Shown one piece after another: positions 1 through 8,486 of a DNA stretch of 64,000 nucleotides. The stretch is taken from assembly GCA_002291925.1 (NCBI GenBank), contig DBAY01000007.1, positions 1 through 64,000 on the forward strand, in the 5' to 3' direction. Both the position numbers and the translations under genes were made by a program. Every line of letters starts with the position of its first letter. Within the stretch, counting starts at the first letter, position 1. Below the pieces are notes generated by a model. It was not told where the DNA came from. It saw nothing but the letters and a program-made list of their open reading frames with translations, and made no database searches. The DNA comes from Alphaproteobacteria bacterium UBA998. GTDB lineage: Bacteria; Pseudomonadota; Alphaproteobacteria; Rickettsiales; UBA998.

Positions 1-32
1 GCGTACCAAGTGCGGGGTGACAGTTTCAATCT

Positions 33-130
33 CGTCATTCCGAACCGTTAGGTGAGGAATCTTTATACAGGGATACTCGCGATGTTCCCTTTAGAAAGAT
101 TCCTCCTCGCTTCGCTCGTTCGGAATGACG
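33..130. repeat. Nested palindromic intergenic repeat (copy 1)
   Basis: Outer arms CGTCATTCCGAAC (33-45) and GTTCGGAATGACG (118-130) are a perfect 13-bp inverted repeat. Inside lies a second perfect 11-bp pair, GAGGAATCTTT (54-64) and AAAGATTCCTC (95-105). The transcript could fold into one long hairpin. A second copy with the same outer arms lies at 49964-50062. Bases 1-22 before it (TGCGGGGTGACA) look like the tail of another module found at about 4720-4732. No gene is seen in 1-254. Confidence 0.85.
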
Positions 131-254
131 GGGGAGGCAAGAAAGAGCGGCGGGGCCATGTCAAAGTGACACAAGGCGGATTCTTGCGGCGTGGAGCATG
201 CCAAGTGGAGGGTCTGCATTGCCCTGAGCCATGGGAGCCGTTACACATTTCTCC

Positions 255-2393
255 ATGCGTCTTTTCTCATCGCTGCTGGCCCTGGCATGCGTGGCGTTGG
301 CTGCGCCCCTTGCGCGTGCGGATGTGCCCGTGGGCAAGGATAACGGCCAGCCGGTCTACATGTCTGCCCAGCAGCTGGGCTATGACAAGACCAAGGCCAT
401 CGTGGTGGCGCAGGGCAAGGTGCAGGTAGTGCAGGGCGATTATGTGCTCTTCGCCGACCGCATTGCCTATTATCAGGATCAGAACATCGTGCGCGCGCAG
501 GGCAATATCAGCCTGCTGCAGCCGGACGGCAATGTCCTGTTTGCCGATGAACTGCGGCTGAAGGACGATTTGAAGGCAGGCATCATCGATTCCTTCCGCG
601 TCCGCATGGCGGATAATTCGCTTTTTGCCGCCCGCGAGGCGCGCAAGGTTAGCGAAACGGAATACCAGCTCTCCAAGGCCGTCTATTCCCCCTGCAAACT
701 ATGCAAGAACGAAGAGACCGGGGAGACGGGACCGCCTTTGTGGCAGCTGAAGGCCAGCGAGGTGAACATCGACCAGCAGGAGCAGCGCGTCACTTACCAT
801 AACGCGTGGATGGAGGTGTACGGCGTACCGGTGGCCTATTCGCCCTACCTTTCCCACCCCACCCCGGGCGCGGACCGCAAGAGCGGCCTGCTGGCGCCTT
901 CCTATTCGCAGAACCAGCAGCTGGGCACGACGATCCAGCTGCCCGTCTATATCAATATCTCGCCCAACAGCGATGCCACGCTGACGCCGCTGCTGACCAC
1001 CGAGGAAAACCCGGTGATGATCGGTCAGTACCGCCACCTGACCGAGAAGGGTTACTACCAGTTCGATGGCTCCATCACCAACCCGCAGGCGCGCGACTCC
1101 CTCGGCCAGGTCATCCCCGGCCAGAACGAGATTCGCGGCCATATCTTCGCCAAGGGCGGCAGCACGTTGAATGAGCACTGGACCTGGGGTTTCGATGTCA
1201 ACCGCGCCACGGATGACACGTACCTGCGCCGCTACCGCTTCGATAACCAGAACTTCCTGCGCTCCCGCCTGTTCAGCGAGCGGATCGAGAAGCGGGATTA
1301 TGCGGTGGTGGAAAGCGTCGCCTTCCAGGGCCTGCAGGCGACGTCCGATCCGGATGTGTCCCCCGTCGTGCTGCCCGCGGCGAAGGCGTATGTGGAGAGC
1401 GATCCGCTGGTGTGGGGCTCGCGCGTGCGCATGGAGGCGAGCGGCCGCACCATCACGCGCCGTCTGGGCGCGGATTCGCGCCGCGCCTCGCTCGATACGG
1501 GCTGGCACGTGCCGTTCATCACGCGCGGAGGCCACGTCTTCGAGGCCGATGCCAGCGTGCGCACGGATGCCTACTCAGTTAGCGACCTGGCCCTGACCAG
1601 CGGTGGTAATTTCGACGGCGAAGTGACGCGCGCCGTGCCGCGCCTCGCCGCCGGATGGCGCTACCCGGTGATGCAGATGCTGGGCAGCGACAGCGTGATT
1701 CTGGAGCCGATGGTGCAGGTGGTGGCCAGCTCCAACGGCAACAACCCTAGCGACATCCCCAACGAGGACAGCCAGATTCCCGAATTCTCCGACATTAATT
1801 TGTTCGCTTATAACCGCTTCGCCGGCTATGACCGCATCGAGAACGGCACGCGCGCGGTGTATGGCTTGCGCAGCGAGTACCGTGAGGCGGATGGCGACAA
1901 TTATCACGCGATGCTCGGTCAGGATTTCATGCTGGAGGGCGAGCGTGTGTTCCCCGTCTCCAGCAGCTCGGGGGACCGGTCCGATTACGTGGGGCGGCTG
2001 GGCATGAATCTCGAGGATTACATGCTGGATTACCGCTTCCGGCTTGACCCGGACGATCTGACCCTGCACCGCAGCGAGGTGGGCGGCACGGCCGATTTCG
2101 ATCCGCTGATCCTTGCCGTCAACTATGTACTGATCACGGATGATCCGGTGCTGCTTGACCGCAACGAGGGCTTGTTCTCCGGCACCTTTACCCTCAACGA
2201 AAACTGGCTGCTCAACAGCTACACGCGGCGTGACTTCGATGTCGGCGAATTCCGCTCCGCGGGCGGCGGCCTGACCTACCACAATGACTGCATCACCGTG
2301 GTCGGCCGGTTTGACCGCGAATTCACCAGCGACCGCGACTTCCGCCCGGATGCCTCCATCATGCTGCAGGTTTTTCTGAAAAACCTGAACTAG
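255..2393 (+). CDS. lptD: LPS-assembly protein LptD (OstA)
   Basis: Outer-membrane beta-barrel that, with LptE, inserts lipopolysaccharide into the outer leaflet. The 712-residue product starts with a signal peptide (MRLFSSLLALACVALAAPLA, then RA) followed by an OstA/LptA-like beta-jellyroll domain (about residues 30-140, with the VVAQGKVQVVQGDYVLFADR pattern). A paired-cysteine segment YSPCKLCKN near residue 150 is typical of LptD, and the rest is barrel sequence ending in an aromatic-poor LKNLN. The start at 255 is chosen because it begins the signal peptide; the frame opens earlier at 231. It is followed by surA and rsmA, the usual alphaproteobacterial order, although pdxA is missing between them. 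Length fits the family. Confidence 0.95.
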   Translation: MRLFSSLLALACVALAAPLARADVPVGKDNGQPVYMSAQQLGYDKTKAIVVAQGKVQVVQGDYVLFADRIAYYQDQNIVRAQGNISLLQPDGNVLFADELRLKDDLKAGIIDSFRVRMADNSLFAAREARKVSETEYQLSKAVYSPCKLCKNEETGETGPPLWQLKASEVNIDQQEQRVTYHNAWMEVYGVPVAYSPYLSHPTPGADRKSGLLAPSYSQNQQLGTTIQLPVYINISPNSDATLTPLLTTEENPVMIGQYRHLTEKGYYQFDGSITNPQARDSLGQVIPGQNEIRGHIFAKGGSTLNEHWTWGFDVNRATDDTYLRRYRFDNQNFLRSRLFSERIEKRDYAVVESVAFQGLQATSDPDVSPVVLPAAKAYVESDPLVWGSRVRMEASGRTITRRLGADSRRASLDTGWHVPFITRGGHVFEADASVRTDAYSVSDLALTSGGNFDGEVTRAVPRLAAGWRYPVMQMLGSDSVILEPMVQVVASSNGNNPSDIPNEDSQIPEFSDINLFAYNRFAGYDRIENGTRAVYGLRSEYREADGDNYHAMLGQDFMLEGERVFPVSSSSGDRSDYVGRLGMNLEDYMLDYRFRLDPDDLTLHRSEVGGTADFDPLILAVNYVLITDDPVLLDRNEGLFSGTFTLNENWLLNSYTRRDFDVGEFRSAGGGLTYHNDCITVVGRFDREFTSDRDFRPDASIMLQVFLKNLN

Positions 2394-2423
2394 GCGCAAC
2401 GCCGTCGATGCGGCGTCACACCC

Positions 2424-2443
2424 AACCCCTCCCCCAGTAGGGG
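2424..2443. repeat. C-rich intergenic element AACCCCTCCCCC-AGTAGGGG
   Basis: A short CCCCTCCCCC-AGTA-GGGG motif lies between lptD and surA. A near-identical string recurs at 7803-7820, and a related hairpin lies at 7898-7916. It is too short and lacks the T-tract needed for a convincing terminator. It looks like another dispersed intergenic repeat. Confidence 0.5.
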
Positions 2444-2499
2444 ACATGTACGCCCATTTTCTAATTTTGCGAAGCGGCGAAGGCCGCTATAGGAACGAT

Positions 2500-3780
2500 A
2501 TGAAGTATCGTTTTCTTGTCCTTCCCCTCTGCCTGCTGGCCCTGTCCGCGTCGGCGCAGGCCGAGGAGCGCCATCGCATCGCGGCGGTGGTGAATGAGGA
2601 CATCATCACCGAGCTGGATGTGCAGGACCGGCTGCGCCTGGCGCTGGCCACTACGGGTCTGGCCGACTCGCCGCAGGTGCGCCGCCAACTGCTGCCGCGG
2701 CTGGTGCAGAATCTCATCGACGAATCGCTGCAGGAGCAGGAAGCCAAGCGCAACAGCATCACCGTTGCGCCCGCCGAGGTGGATGCGGCCATCGGTACGC
2801 TGGAGCAGGAGCGGGGCCGACCGTCCGGCTCGCTGGTGACGTTCTTGGAGAAGCAGGGCGTGCCGGAGCGCACCTTCCGCGACCAGCTCTCGGCGCAGAT
2901 CGCGTGGAGCAAGCTGGTGGGCAAGAAGGTTCGCAAGGGCGTCAATGTCAGCGGCGAGGAGATCGACAGTGAAATCGAGCGCCGCCTGAACCCCGATATC
3001 AAGCGCGAGGAGTTGCTCATCTCCTCGCTCGTGCTGCCGGTGGACTCCCCGGATGCGGAGGAAAATACCCGCACGCTGGCCCGGCAGCTGAAAGAAGAAG
3101 TAGACAAGGGTGCGAGCTTCGAGGCGCTGGCCACCCAGCTGGCGGGCACGCAGGCCGATAGTCTGGAGCCGGAGTGGGTGGATGCGGCGCAGCTGGACCC
3201 GCGCGTGGCGGACCTCGTCAGCCGGGCGCCGCTGCCGGGCGTCATCGGCCCGATCCGCTCGCCGGTCGGCTACCAGCTGCTGCAGGTGCGCGAGCGCCGC
3301 GAGGTGGCCGATACGCCCGAGCGCGATGCCGAGCTGGCCTTCCGCCGCATCCTGCTTTCGCTGGCGCCGGATGCGCAGACGAAGGAAGTGGACCTGCTGA
3401 TGGATATCGCCAAGTCGGTGCGCCAGCATCCGGGGACCTGCCTGCAGAAGGGCATTGCGGGGTTGGAGAATTTCGGGGGGCTGAACATCGTGGTGGATTA
3501 CCTGCGCACGCGCCGCAGCGCCGTGACGCCGCAGATGAAGCCGCTGGTGCAGAATCTCTCGGTCGGGCAAGTCAGCGAGCCGTTTGCCTCGCCGGAGGGT
3601 ATCCAGATGCTGATGCTATGCGAAAAGACCGAGCTGCCCCAGACACCGGACCGTGAGAAGGTGCGCCAGCAGCTGCTTCGCGAGAAGCTGGCACTGGCGG
3701 CGCAGAAATACATGCGCGACCTGCGCCGCACCGCCTTCGTGGACATCCGCCTCGGCCACCGCCCCGCGAACGATGCATGA
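2500..3780 (+). CDS. surA: Periplasmic chaperone/peptidyl-prolyl isomerase SurA
   Basis: SurA escorts unfolded outer-membrane proteins through the periplasm to the BAM complex. The 426-residue product has a signal peptide (MKYRFLVLPLCLLALSASAQ, then AEE), a SurA N-terminal chaperone domain (IAAVVNEDIITELDVQDRL, about residues 28-150) and one clear parvulin-like domain (about 165-275), followed by a divergent second one. The start at 2500 has AGGAAC just upstream and begins the signal peptide; the frame extends back to 2446. Its stop overlaps the rsmA start (ATGA), so the two genes are translationally coupled. It lies directly downstream of lptD, its best-known client, which supports the assignment. 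Confidence 0.92.
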   Translation: MKYRFLVLPLCLLALSASAQAEERHRIAAVVNEDIITELDVQDRLRLALATTGLADSPQVRRQLLPRLVQNLIDESLQEQEAKRNSITVAPAEVDAAIGTLEQERGRPSGSLVTFLEKQGVPERTFRDQLSAQIAWSKLVGKKVRKGVNVSGEEIDSEIERRLNPDIKREELLISSLVLPVDSPDAEENTRTLARQLKEEVDKGASFEALATQLAGTQADSLEPEWVDAAQLDPRVADLVSRAPLPGVIGPIRSPVGYQLLQVRERREVADTPERDAELAFRRILLSLAPDAQTKEVDLLMDIAKSVRQHPGTCLQKGIAGLENFGGLNIVVDYLRTRRSAVTPQMKPLVQNLSVGQVSEPFASPEGIQMLMLCEKTELPQTPDREKVRQQLLREKLALAAQKYMRDLRRTAFVDIRLGHRPANDA

Positions 3781-4616
3781 GCGATCCCTTCGCGCAGCTT
3801 CCCTCGGTGCGTGACTGGATACGCAGCGAAGGGCTACGGGCGGACAAGCGGTTTGGCCAGCATTTCCTGACCGATGAGAACATCCTTGCGCGCATCGTCG
3901 CGCTGGCGGGGGATGTGTCTGGCCATCACCTGATCGAGGTAGGGCCGGGGCCGACAGCACTTACCCGCGAGCTGCTGCGTTCCAATGCAGAATCGGTGAC
4001 GGCCATTGAGCTGGATGCGCGTTTCCTGCCGCTGCTCGAGCAATTGCGCGAAGCAACGCAGGGCAAGCTGCGCATCCTCCATCAGGACGCGCTGACCGTG
4101 GATTTGCGCGAGGCGACGCCTGCGCCGCGCATGGTGGTGGCCAACCTGCCGTACAATGTCGGCACGCCGCTGCTGGTGCGCTGGCTGCGCGGCATCGCGG
4201 AGGAGGGGCCGGGCTTTGCCACGCGGCTGGTGCTGATGTTCCAGACGGAGGTGGCCGAGCGCATCTGGGCCGCGCCGGGGGAGGATGCGTACGGGCGACT
4301 CGCCGTGCTGGCGCAGTGGCTGTGCGAGGTGCGCCCGGGGTTTGATTTGCCGCCGGGGGCGTTTTCCCCGCCGCCGAAGGTAAGCTCGAGCGTCGTGGTG
4401 CTGACGCCGCGCCCGCAGCCTCTGTTTGCGGCGAGGTTTGAGGCCGTGGAGAAGGTGGTGGCCGCCGCCTTCGGCCAGCGGCGCAAGATGCTGCGCGGCG
4501 CGCTAAAGCCGCTCGGCGGCGAAGCCCTGATCACCCGCGCCGCCCTCGACCCCACCCGCCGCGCCGAGACGCTGAGCCTCGCCGAGTTCGGCCGGCTTAT
4601 TCAGGCATTTGGGTGA
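3777..4616 (+). CDS. rsmA: 16S rRNA dimethyladenosine transferase RsmA/KsgA
   Basis: SAM-dependent enzyme that dimethylates the two adjacent adenines near the 3' end of 16S rRNA during 30S maturation. The 279-residue protein shows the N-terminal FGQHFLTD signature (27-33), SAM-binding EVGPGPTALT (54-63), an acidic IELD at the end of beta2 (77-80) and the catalytic NLPYN (123-127). Length is normal. It overlaps surA by four bases. In many alphaproteobacteria pdxA sits between surA and rsmA; here it is absent. Confidence 0.95.
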   Translation: MSDPFAQLPSVRDWIRSEGLRADKRFGQHFLTDENILARIVALAGDVSGHHLIEVGPGPTALTRELLRSNAESVTAIELDARFLPLLEQLREATQGKLRILHQDALTVDLREATPAPRMVVANLPYNVGTPLLVRWLRGIAEEGPGFATRLVLMFQTEVAERIWAAPGEDAYGRLAVLAQWLCEVRPGFDLPPGAFSPPPKVSSSVVVLTPRPQPLFAARFEAVEKVVAAAFGQRRKMLRGALKPLGGEALITRAALDPTRRAETLSLAEFGRLIQAFG

Positions 4617-4868
4617 GGGGTTTTTTGAGATGGATGCTGAAACAAGTTCAGCATGACGAGTAACTGTCACCCCGCACTCGTTGCGGCATCTCCCCGTTAC
4701 GTAGGAAGACCCCGCATCACGTGCGGGGTGACATTCTGTTTTAGCAGCGTCATTCCGGGACGCATAAGCGTGCCCGGAATCTCCCCGCGTCACGAAGGAG
4801 ATCCTGCGCAGCCTTTCAGGCTCGCAGGATGACGGCCTCTATATCTGTGAGTCGAGGATAAAATGTCC
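4617..4868. repeat. Intergenic array of short palindromic modules (copy 1)
   Basis: There is no gene here. The stretch is a string of short inverted repeats: GATGCTGAA...TTCAGCATGAC (about 4631-4657), a module ending CACGTGCGGGGTGACATTC (about 4680-4736), CGTCATTCCGGG...CCCGGAATCT (about 4748-4782) and ATCCTGCG...CGCAGGAT (about 4801-4830). Modules of the same kinds recur at 49880-50240, and the last two are in the same order and orientation there. The repeats probably form hairpins in the rsmA 3' region. Confidence 0.8.
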
Positions 4869-4930
4869 GAGTCAGCCATGAGCTGGCGAAGCGTCGCCTA
4901 TTGCGGAGGCCAGCAGGCCGGAGCAGGGGT
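4869..4930. repeat. Dispersed repeat GAGTCAGCCATGAGC... (copy 1)
   Basis: The segment GAGTCAGCCATGAGC-GGCGAAGCG-CGCC-ATTGCGGA, ending with GAGCAGGGGT, matches 9290-9353 with only a few differences. Neither copy has a supported reading frame. It lies between rsmA and gmk, and its origin is unknown. Confidence 0.7.
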
Positions 4931-4986
4931 ATCAAACAAACCCGCAGGGGCAAACATAAAAAACTCGGCAAACACAAAAACCACTT

Positions 4987-5667
4987 CTACCGCTCGCCAC
5001 ACAGCTTCGCCACAAAGGCGGGCAGGGTGGTCTGGCGGTTGCGCCGTAAGCGTTCGGCCTTGAGGATGTGGCGGATCTGCTCCAGCGTTTCGGTCACGTC
5101 GTGATTGATGACGACATAGTCATACGCATCCCAATGGATGATCTCGTCGGCCGCCTTGGCCATGCGGTAGCGCACCACTTCGTCGCTGTCCTGCGCGCGC
5201 TTACGCAGGCGGTTCTCCAGCTCGGCCATCGAGGGGGGCAGGATGAACACGCTGGCGAGGTCCTTGCGGCAGGTGTTCTTCAGCTGCTGCGTGCCCTGCC
5301 AGTCGATGTCGAACAGCATGTCGGTGCCGCCCGCCAGGGCTTCTTCCACATACTGCTTCGGCGTGCCGTAGGAATTGCCGAATACGGTGGCGTGCTCCAG
5401 CAGGTCGCCGCGCGCGACCATGGTGCTGAACGTCTCGGGCGTGACGAAATGGTAATCCACGCCGTCCACCTCGCCGGGGCGCTTGGGGCGCGTGGTGACG
5501 GAGACGGACATGCGCAGATTCTGCTCTTCCTGCATCAGCAGGCGGGAGAGCGTGGTCTTGCCCGCACCGGAGGGCGAGGAGAGCACGAACATGAACCCCC
5601 GGCGGATGCCGGAAGCGGAGACGGAGTCATCGTGGGCCGAAGGGGCCATGACGGGTGCTGCACGCAT
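4987..5667 (-). CDS. gmk: Guanylate kinase
   Basis: Phosphorylates GMP to GDP with ATP in purine nucleotide synthesis. The protein has a P-loop SPSGAGKTT (31-39) and the GMP-binding segments SVTTRPKRPGEVDG and VDYHF, then the lid and a typical C-terminal half (FDIDWQGTQQL, IFILPPS-like). At 226 residues it is slightly longer than most Gmk because about 20 residues precede the P-loop strand. The start at 5667 has a GAGGT about 10 bases upstream; internal starts at 5649 or 5595 are possible. It is convergent with rsmA across the repeat array. Confidence 0.95.
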   Translation of the reverse strand: MRAAPVMAPSAHDDSVSASGIRRGFMFVLSSPSGAGKTTLSRLLMQEEQNLRMSVSVTTRPKRPGEVDGVDYHFVTPETFSTMVARGDLLEHATVFGNSYGTPKQYVEEALAGGTDMLFDIDWQGTQQLKNTCRKDLASVFILPPSMAELENRLRKRAQDSDEVVRYRMAKAADEIIHWDAYDYVVINHDVTETLEQIRHILKAERLRRNRQTTLPAFVAKLCGER

Positions 5668-5734
5668 GATACACAGACCTCATAGGATGCCGCAGGCATG
5701 TTAAGATAAGGTAAAGCCGCGAAAGGCCGGCACT

Positions 5735-6238
5735 TTAATGGGCGTGATGGGGTTTGTCACCCGGTTTATCGCCCATGGGGTGCGCGCCATGGCCCTCCGC
5801 GCGGCGGTTTTCCACCGGCACGTCCACCGGCAGCTGCGCCGACCCGTCGGAAAAGAGGAGGTGCAGCGTATCGCCTTCCTTCAGCGGCGCGCGCAGGTCA
5901 AACAGCATGATATGCAAGCCGCCGGGCTGCATCTGCGCCATGTCCCCGGCCGGAATGGTGAGGGAGGGCTGTTTCTCCATGCGCATCACACCGTGGGCAT
6001 CCATGGTGTGGGTGTGGAATTCCGCGCGCTTGGCCTCAGGGCTTTGCAGGCCGGTGAGGGTGACGGGGGCATCCTGCGCATTGTGCAGATTGACGTAGGC
6101 CACGCCCGTGGTCTGGCCGGGAAGCGTCGGGGCGGCCCAGGCGCCATGCACCATCAGGTCGCTGACGCTGGCGGCGGCGGCGGGCAGGGCCAGCAAGGCG
6201 ACCAGCGTGGTCAGCAAAAGGTTGTGGGAAAGGCGCAT
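5735..6238 (-). CDS. Periplasmic copper chaperone PCu(A)C
   Basis: PCuAC proteins bind Cu(I) in the periplasm and pass it to SCO and the CuA site of cytochrome c oxidase. After a signal peptide (MRLSHNLLLTTLVALLALPA) the cupredoxin-like domain carries the family's H-Mx10-M-x21-H-x-M copper motif: H75, M87, H109 and M111. The C-terminus is His-rich (GHGAHP, HHAH), possibly a further metal-binding tail. The start at 6238 lies one base after the SCO1 stop. An alternative at 6250 would overlap SCO1 and precede the signal peptide, so it is less likely. It is co-transcribed with the SCO1 gene upstream. Confidence 0.9.
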   Translation of the reverse strand: MRLSHNLLLTTLVALLALPAAAASVSDLMVHGAWAAPTLPGQTTGVAYVNLHNAQDAPVTLTGLQSPEAKRAEFHTHTMDAHGVMRMEKQPSLTIPAGDMAQMQPGGLHIMLFDLRAPLKEGDTLHLLFSDGSAQLPVDVPVENRRAEGHGAHPMGDKPGDKPHHAH

Positions 6239-6239
6239 C

Positions 6240-6878
6240 CTAGTATCCATCCTCGCTCTGGGAGATTTCCTTCAGCCGCACCGCCAGCTCGGAGGCCGGG
6301 ATGCTGTAGGGAAAGTGGGTGACATATTCACCGTCCGGCCCCATCAGGTACAGGAAGCTGGAGTGGTCGACCAGGTAGTTCTTGTCGCCGGGCGTTTCCT
6401 TGCGAACGTGGTAATAAACCTTGTAGGCCTGCGTGACGGTCTTGATCTGCTCCGGCGTGCCGGTGAGGGCGAGGAAGCGCGGGTGGAAGGCAGTCATGTA
6501 GTTCTTCAGCGCCGCCGCGCTGTCGCGCTCCGGGTCAACGGTGATGAAGACGGGCTGGATGGCATCCGCCGCGCTGCCGATGCGGTTCAGCGCCTCGGTG
6601 ATGGTGCCAAGGGCCGTGGGGCAGACATCCGGGCAGGAGGCGAAGCCGAAGGAAATCAGCGCGAATCGGCCCTTGAGGTCCTGCGCCGTGACCGGGTTGC
6701 CGTTCTGGTCGGTGAGGGTGAAATCGCCGCCGATCTGCGCCTTGCCGCCGCTGGCGGGGCGGAGGGCGGCCATTTCGCGCCCGGCGGTTTCGGTGAAATG
6801 TTCGTGGCCGAACCACATCATCGTGCTGGCCAGGATGATGGCCATTCCCAGTATGCCCGAAAGCCAGAGCCAGCGCAT
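6240..6878 (-). CDS. SCO1/SenC family copper chaperone
   Basis: Membrane-anchored thioredoxin-fold protein for assembly of the CuA centre of cytochrome c oxidase. One N-terminal membrane helix (about residues 5-23) is followed by the SCO domain with the copper ligands C82 and C86 in CPDVCP and H172 in VDHSS. Its 212 residues are a normal length. A promoter-like pair lies upstream at 6911-6938. It forms an operon with the PCuAC gene, a common pairing for copper delivery to aa3/caa3-type oxidases, whose structural genes are not in this window. Confidence 0.93.
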   Translation of the reverse strand: MRWLWLSGILGMAIILASTMMWFGHEHFTETAGREMAALRPASGGKAQIGGDFTLTDQNGNPVTAQDLKGRFALISFGFASCPDVCPTALGTITEALNRIGSAADAIQPVFITVDPERDSAAALKNYMTAFHPRFLALTGTPEQIKTVTQAYKVYYHVRKETPGDKNYLVDHSSFLYLMGPDGEYVTHFPYSIPASELAVRLKEISQSEDGY

Positions 6879-6910
6879 GCGGCAACCCTTCGTCTATTCT
6901 CTCTGGCCCT

Positions 6911-6938
6911 ACTATAAGACGCGATGGGGTGAAATCAA
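6911..6938 (-). promoter_or_regulatory. Putative sigma70-type promoter for the SCO1-PCuAC operon
   Basis: On the minus strand TTGATT (6933-6938) and TATAGT (6911-6916) are 16 bases apart. The predicted transcript would begin near 6905, about 27 bases before the SCO1 start. This rests on consensus match only. Confidence 0.45.
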
Positions 6939-6966
6939 CGTGAAGAAACCGTGACAGCCCGATGCC

Positions 6967-6994
6967 TTGACAAATATTAATAAAGTGCTAAGAT
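6967..6994 (+). promoter_or_regulatory. Putative sigma70-type promoter for the gene at 7036
   Basis: TTGACA (6967-6972) and TAAGAT (6989-6994) with a 16-base spacer, in a short AT-rich stretch about 40 bases upstream of the next start codon. It is divergent from the SCO1 promoter. It is among the best consensus matches noticed in the window. Confidence 0.55.
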
Positions 6995-7035
6995 GAAATT
7001 GTAAGCTGTTGCTTCTTATGAGGTAGAGCAAGGCA

Positions 7036-7803
7036 ATGTTGACCCCGTACCTCGCACCCCCTTCCAGTGTGGCCCCGGCGCCCGCCATCGTGGCGTCCGT
7101 CTTTGCGGCCCCGGCGGAAACCTCGGGCGTGGCGCTGCCCTCGTTTGCGGTGGCCTCCGCCGCGGCCGAGGCGCGCGTGCAGAACCAGCGTCAGGGCGGC
7201 GGTGCGGCGGTGATGGCAACGGCGTCCGCGCCGGATTTGCTGGAGGAGTTGGCGTCTGCGCCATCGGCATCGGACGCGCTGGCGTCTTTCCGCAGCGCCG
7301 GGGCGCCCCCGGTCATCCGCTTTTCCTCGCAGTTCCTGGCGCAGATGTTCGCGCAGCTGCCGGTGCAGGACAATGCGGTGCTCATGGCCGAGCTTGCCGA
7401 TAATACCCCGACCTCGGTGCTCGATGCGCGAGTGATGGAGCTGTTTGGGCAGGTGAAATACAAGCCGAGCAACGCGTTCAAACCGGCGGACCCGGCCCGC
7501 GGAGTCGTGGCGCTGATGGCGGCGGCGGAAGCGGCCAGCCGCGTCCCGGCCATGCCGGCGCGTGCCCCGGCCAATGCCTACGTGGCCGCCAATGGCAACT
7601 GGCGACTGCCGAGCGCGGGCAATGACAACCGCCCCGCGCCGACCATGCGGCCGGAGCCCTCGCTCGTGCGCACCAGCGGGGCGCAGGCCTATACTGCGTC
7701 GATGACGCGCAATGAGGTGAATCTGCGGGCACCTGCCGTGGTGGCCACCGCTGCTGCGCCGGAAATGGAAGATGGGGTGGCTGTGGAAACAAAGGCCTCT
7801 TAA
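7036..7803 (+). CDS. Ala/Pro-rich protein of unknown function
   Basis: I do not recognise this 255-residue protein. It is rich in Ala, Pro, Val and Ser at both ends, with a more ordered-looking core at about residues 65-155 (IRFSSQFLAQMFAQLPVQDN, ELFGQVKYKPSNAF). It has no signal peptide, membrane helix or cysteine. It has its own promoter-like sequence at 6967-6994 and GAGGTAGAG 8-16 bases before the start, so expression is plausible. No operon partner: the divergent SCO1 gene is upstream and an intergenic hairpin region follows. The low-complexity composition resembles the unknown proteins at 11490, 50260 and 59405. Confidence 0.7.
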   Translation: MLTPYLAPPSSVAPAPAIVASVFAAPAETSGVALPSFAVASAAAEARVQNQRQGGGAAVMATASAPDLLEELASAPSASDALASFRSAGAPPVIRFSSQFLAQMFAQLPVQDNAVLMAELADNTPTSVLDARVMELFGQVKYKPSNAFKPADPARGVVALMAAAEAASRVPAMPARAPANAYVAANGNWRLPSAGNDNRPAPTMRPEPSLVRTSGAQAYTASMTRNEVNLRAPAVVATAAAPEMEDGVAVETKAS

Positions 7804-7920
7804 ACCCCTCCCCAGTAGGGCGGGGTCGACGCGTACAAGCGTCGACGGGAGGGGGGCGGAAGCGCAGTCAGAGGTATCCTTAAGCCCCCACCCCAACCCT
7901 CCCCCTACAGGGGAGGGGGA
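7803..7920. repeat. C/G-rich hairpins in a convergent intergenic region
   Basis: The stretch holds AACCCCTCCCC-AGTAGGG (7803-7820, as at 2424), GTCGACGC/GCGTCGAC (7825-7832 and 7839-7846) and CCTCCCC/GGGGAGG (7898-7904 and 7910-7916). It lies between two converging genes and could stop transcription from both sides, but there are no T-tracts. No gene is seen between 7804 and 7980. Confidence 0.55.
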
Positions 7921-7980
7921 TATGGGGCTCCGCTTCTCACCAAAGACCAGCAACCAGAGACCAGAAACCAGCAACCACCC

Positions 7981-8469
7981 TCACCCCAGCACTTCCTTGA
8001 TTTTCTTGCCCACCACGGCCACCGGGTTCTCCATGCCGTAGCGGCCTTTTTCGGCGAGCATGCGGTCGGCGATGTCCTCGGCGTCTTGCGCCTGAAAAAG
8101 CTGCTTGCCGAGGGTGAAATACTCGCTCTCCTCCTTTTGCATGTGCGTCTCCAGCACCTGGCGCAGGGTGCGCAGCTTGCCAATCCAGTCATCATCCTTG
8201 GCGGAGCTGGTCTGGATGTCCATCACCAGCCGCTCCAGCGTGTGATGCTCATCCATGGCTTCCTGCACGAGATGACGGCCGAGATCGCTGCGGCGCAATT
8301 CGCCGTAGAAAATTTCCTCCTCCGGCTTCGCATGCACCATCAGCTCGGTACGGAAATAGCTGAACAGGCGCTTGCGCTGCTCGGCATTGGCCTCCGGCGT
8401 CGCCTCGATGGAGTCAAGCACGTCGAGCAGACGGCGATGGTCATTCTTGATGAGTTCGTAGATGTCCAT
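7981..8469 (-). CDS. Hemerythrin HHE-domain protein
   Basis: Four-helix cation-binding protein; bacterial members bind O2 or NO at a di-iron site, or act in stress protection. The 162-residue protein carries the expected ligands in order: H11 (NDHRRLL), H46 with E50/E51 (HAKPEEE), H75/H76 (DEHHTLE), and H109 with E113 (ETHMQKEE). The start has GGAGAGAACCC just upstream. It lies downstream of two small Gly/Ser-rich hydrophilic genes on the same strand, a setting that suggests a stress or stationary-phase role, although this is inference. The exact ligand bound cannot be told from sequence. Confidence 0.88.
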   Translation of the reverse strand: MDIYELIKNDHRRLLDVLDSIEATPEANAEQRKRLFSYFRTELMVHAKPEEEIFYGELRRSDLGRHLVQEAMDEHHTLERLVMDIQTSSAKDDDWIGKLRTLRQVLETHMQKEESEYFTLGKQLFQAQDAEDIADRMLAEKGRYGMENPVAVVGKKIKEVLG

Positions 8470-8486
8470 GGGTTCTCTCCGCCCTG

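Noticed and set aside
699..1535. 278-codon minus-strand open frame inside lptD
   Set aside because: Antisense to lptD, no domain, typical shadow of GC-rich codons.
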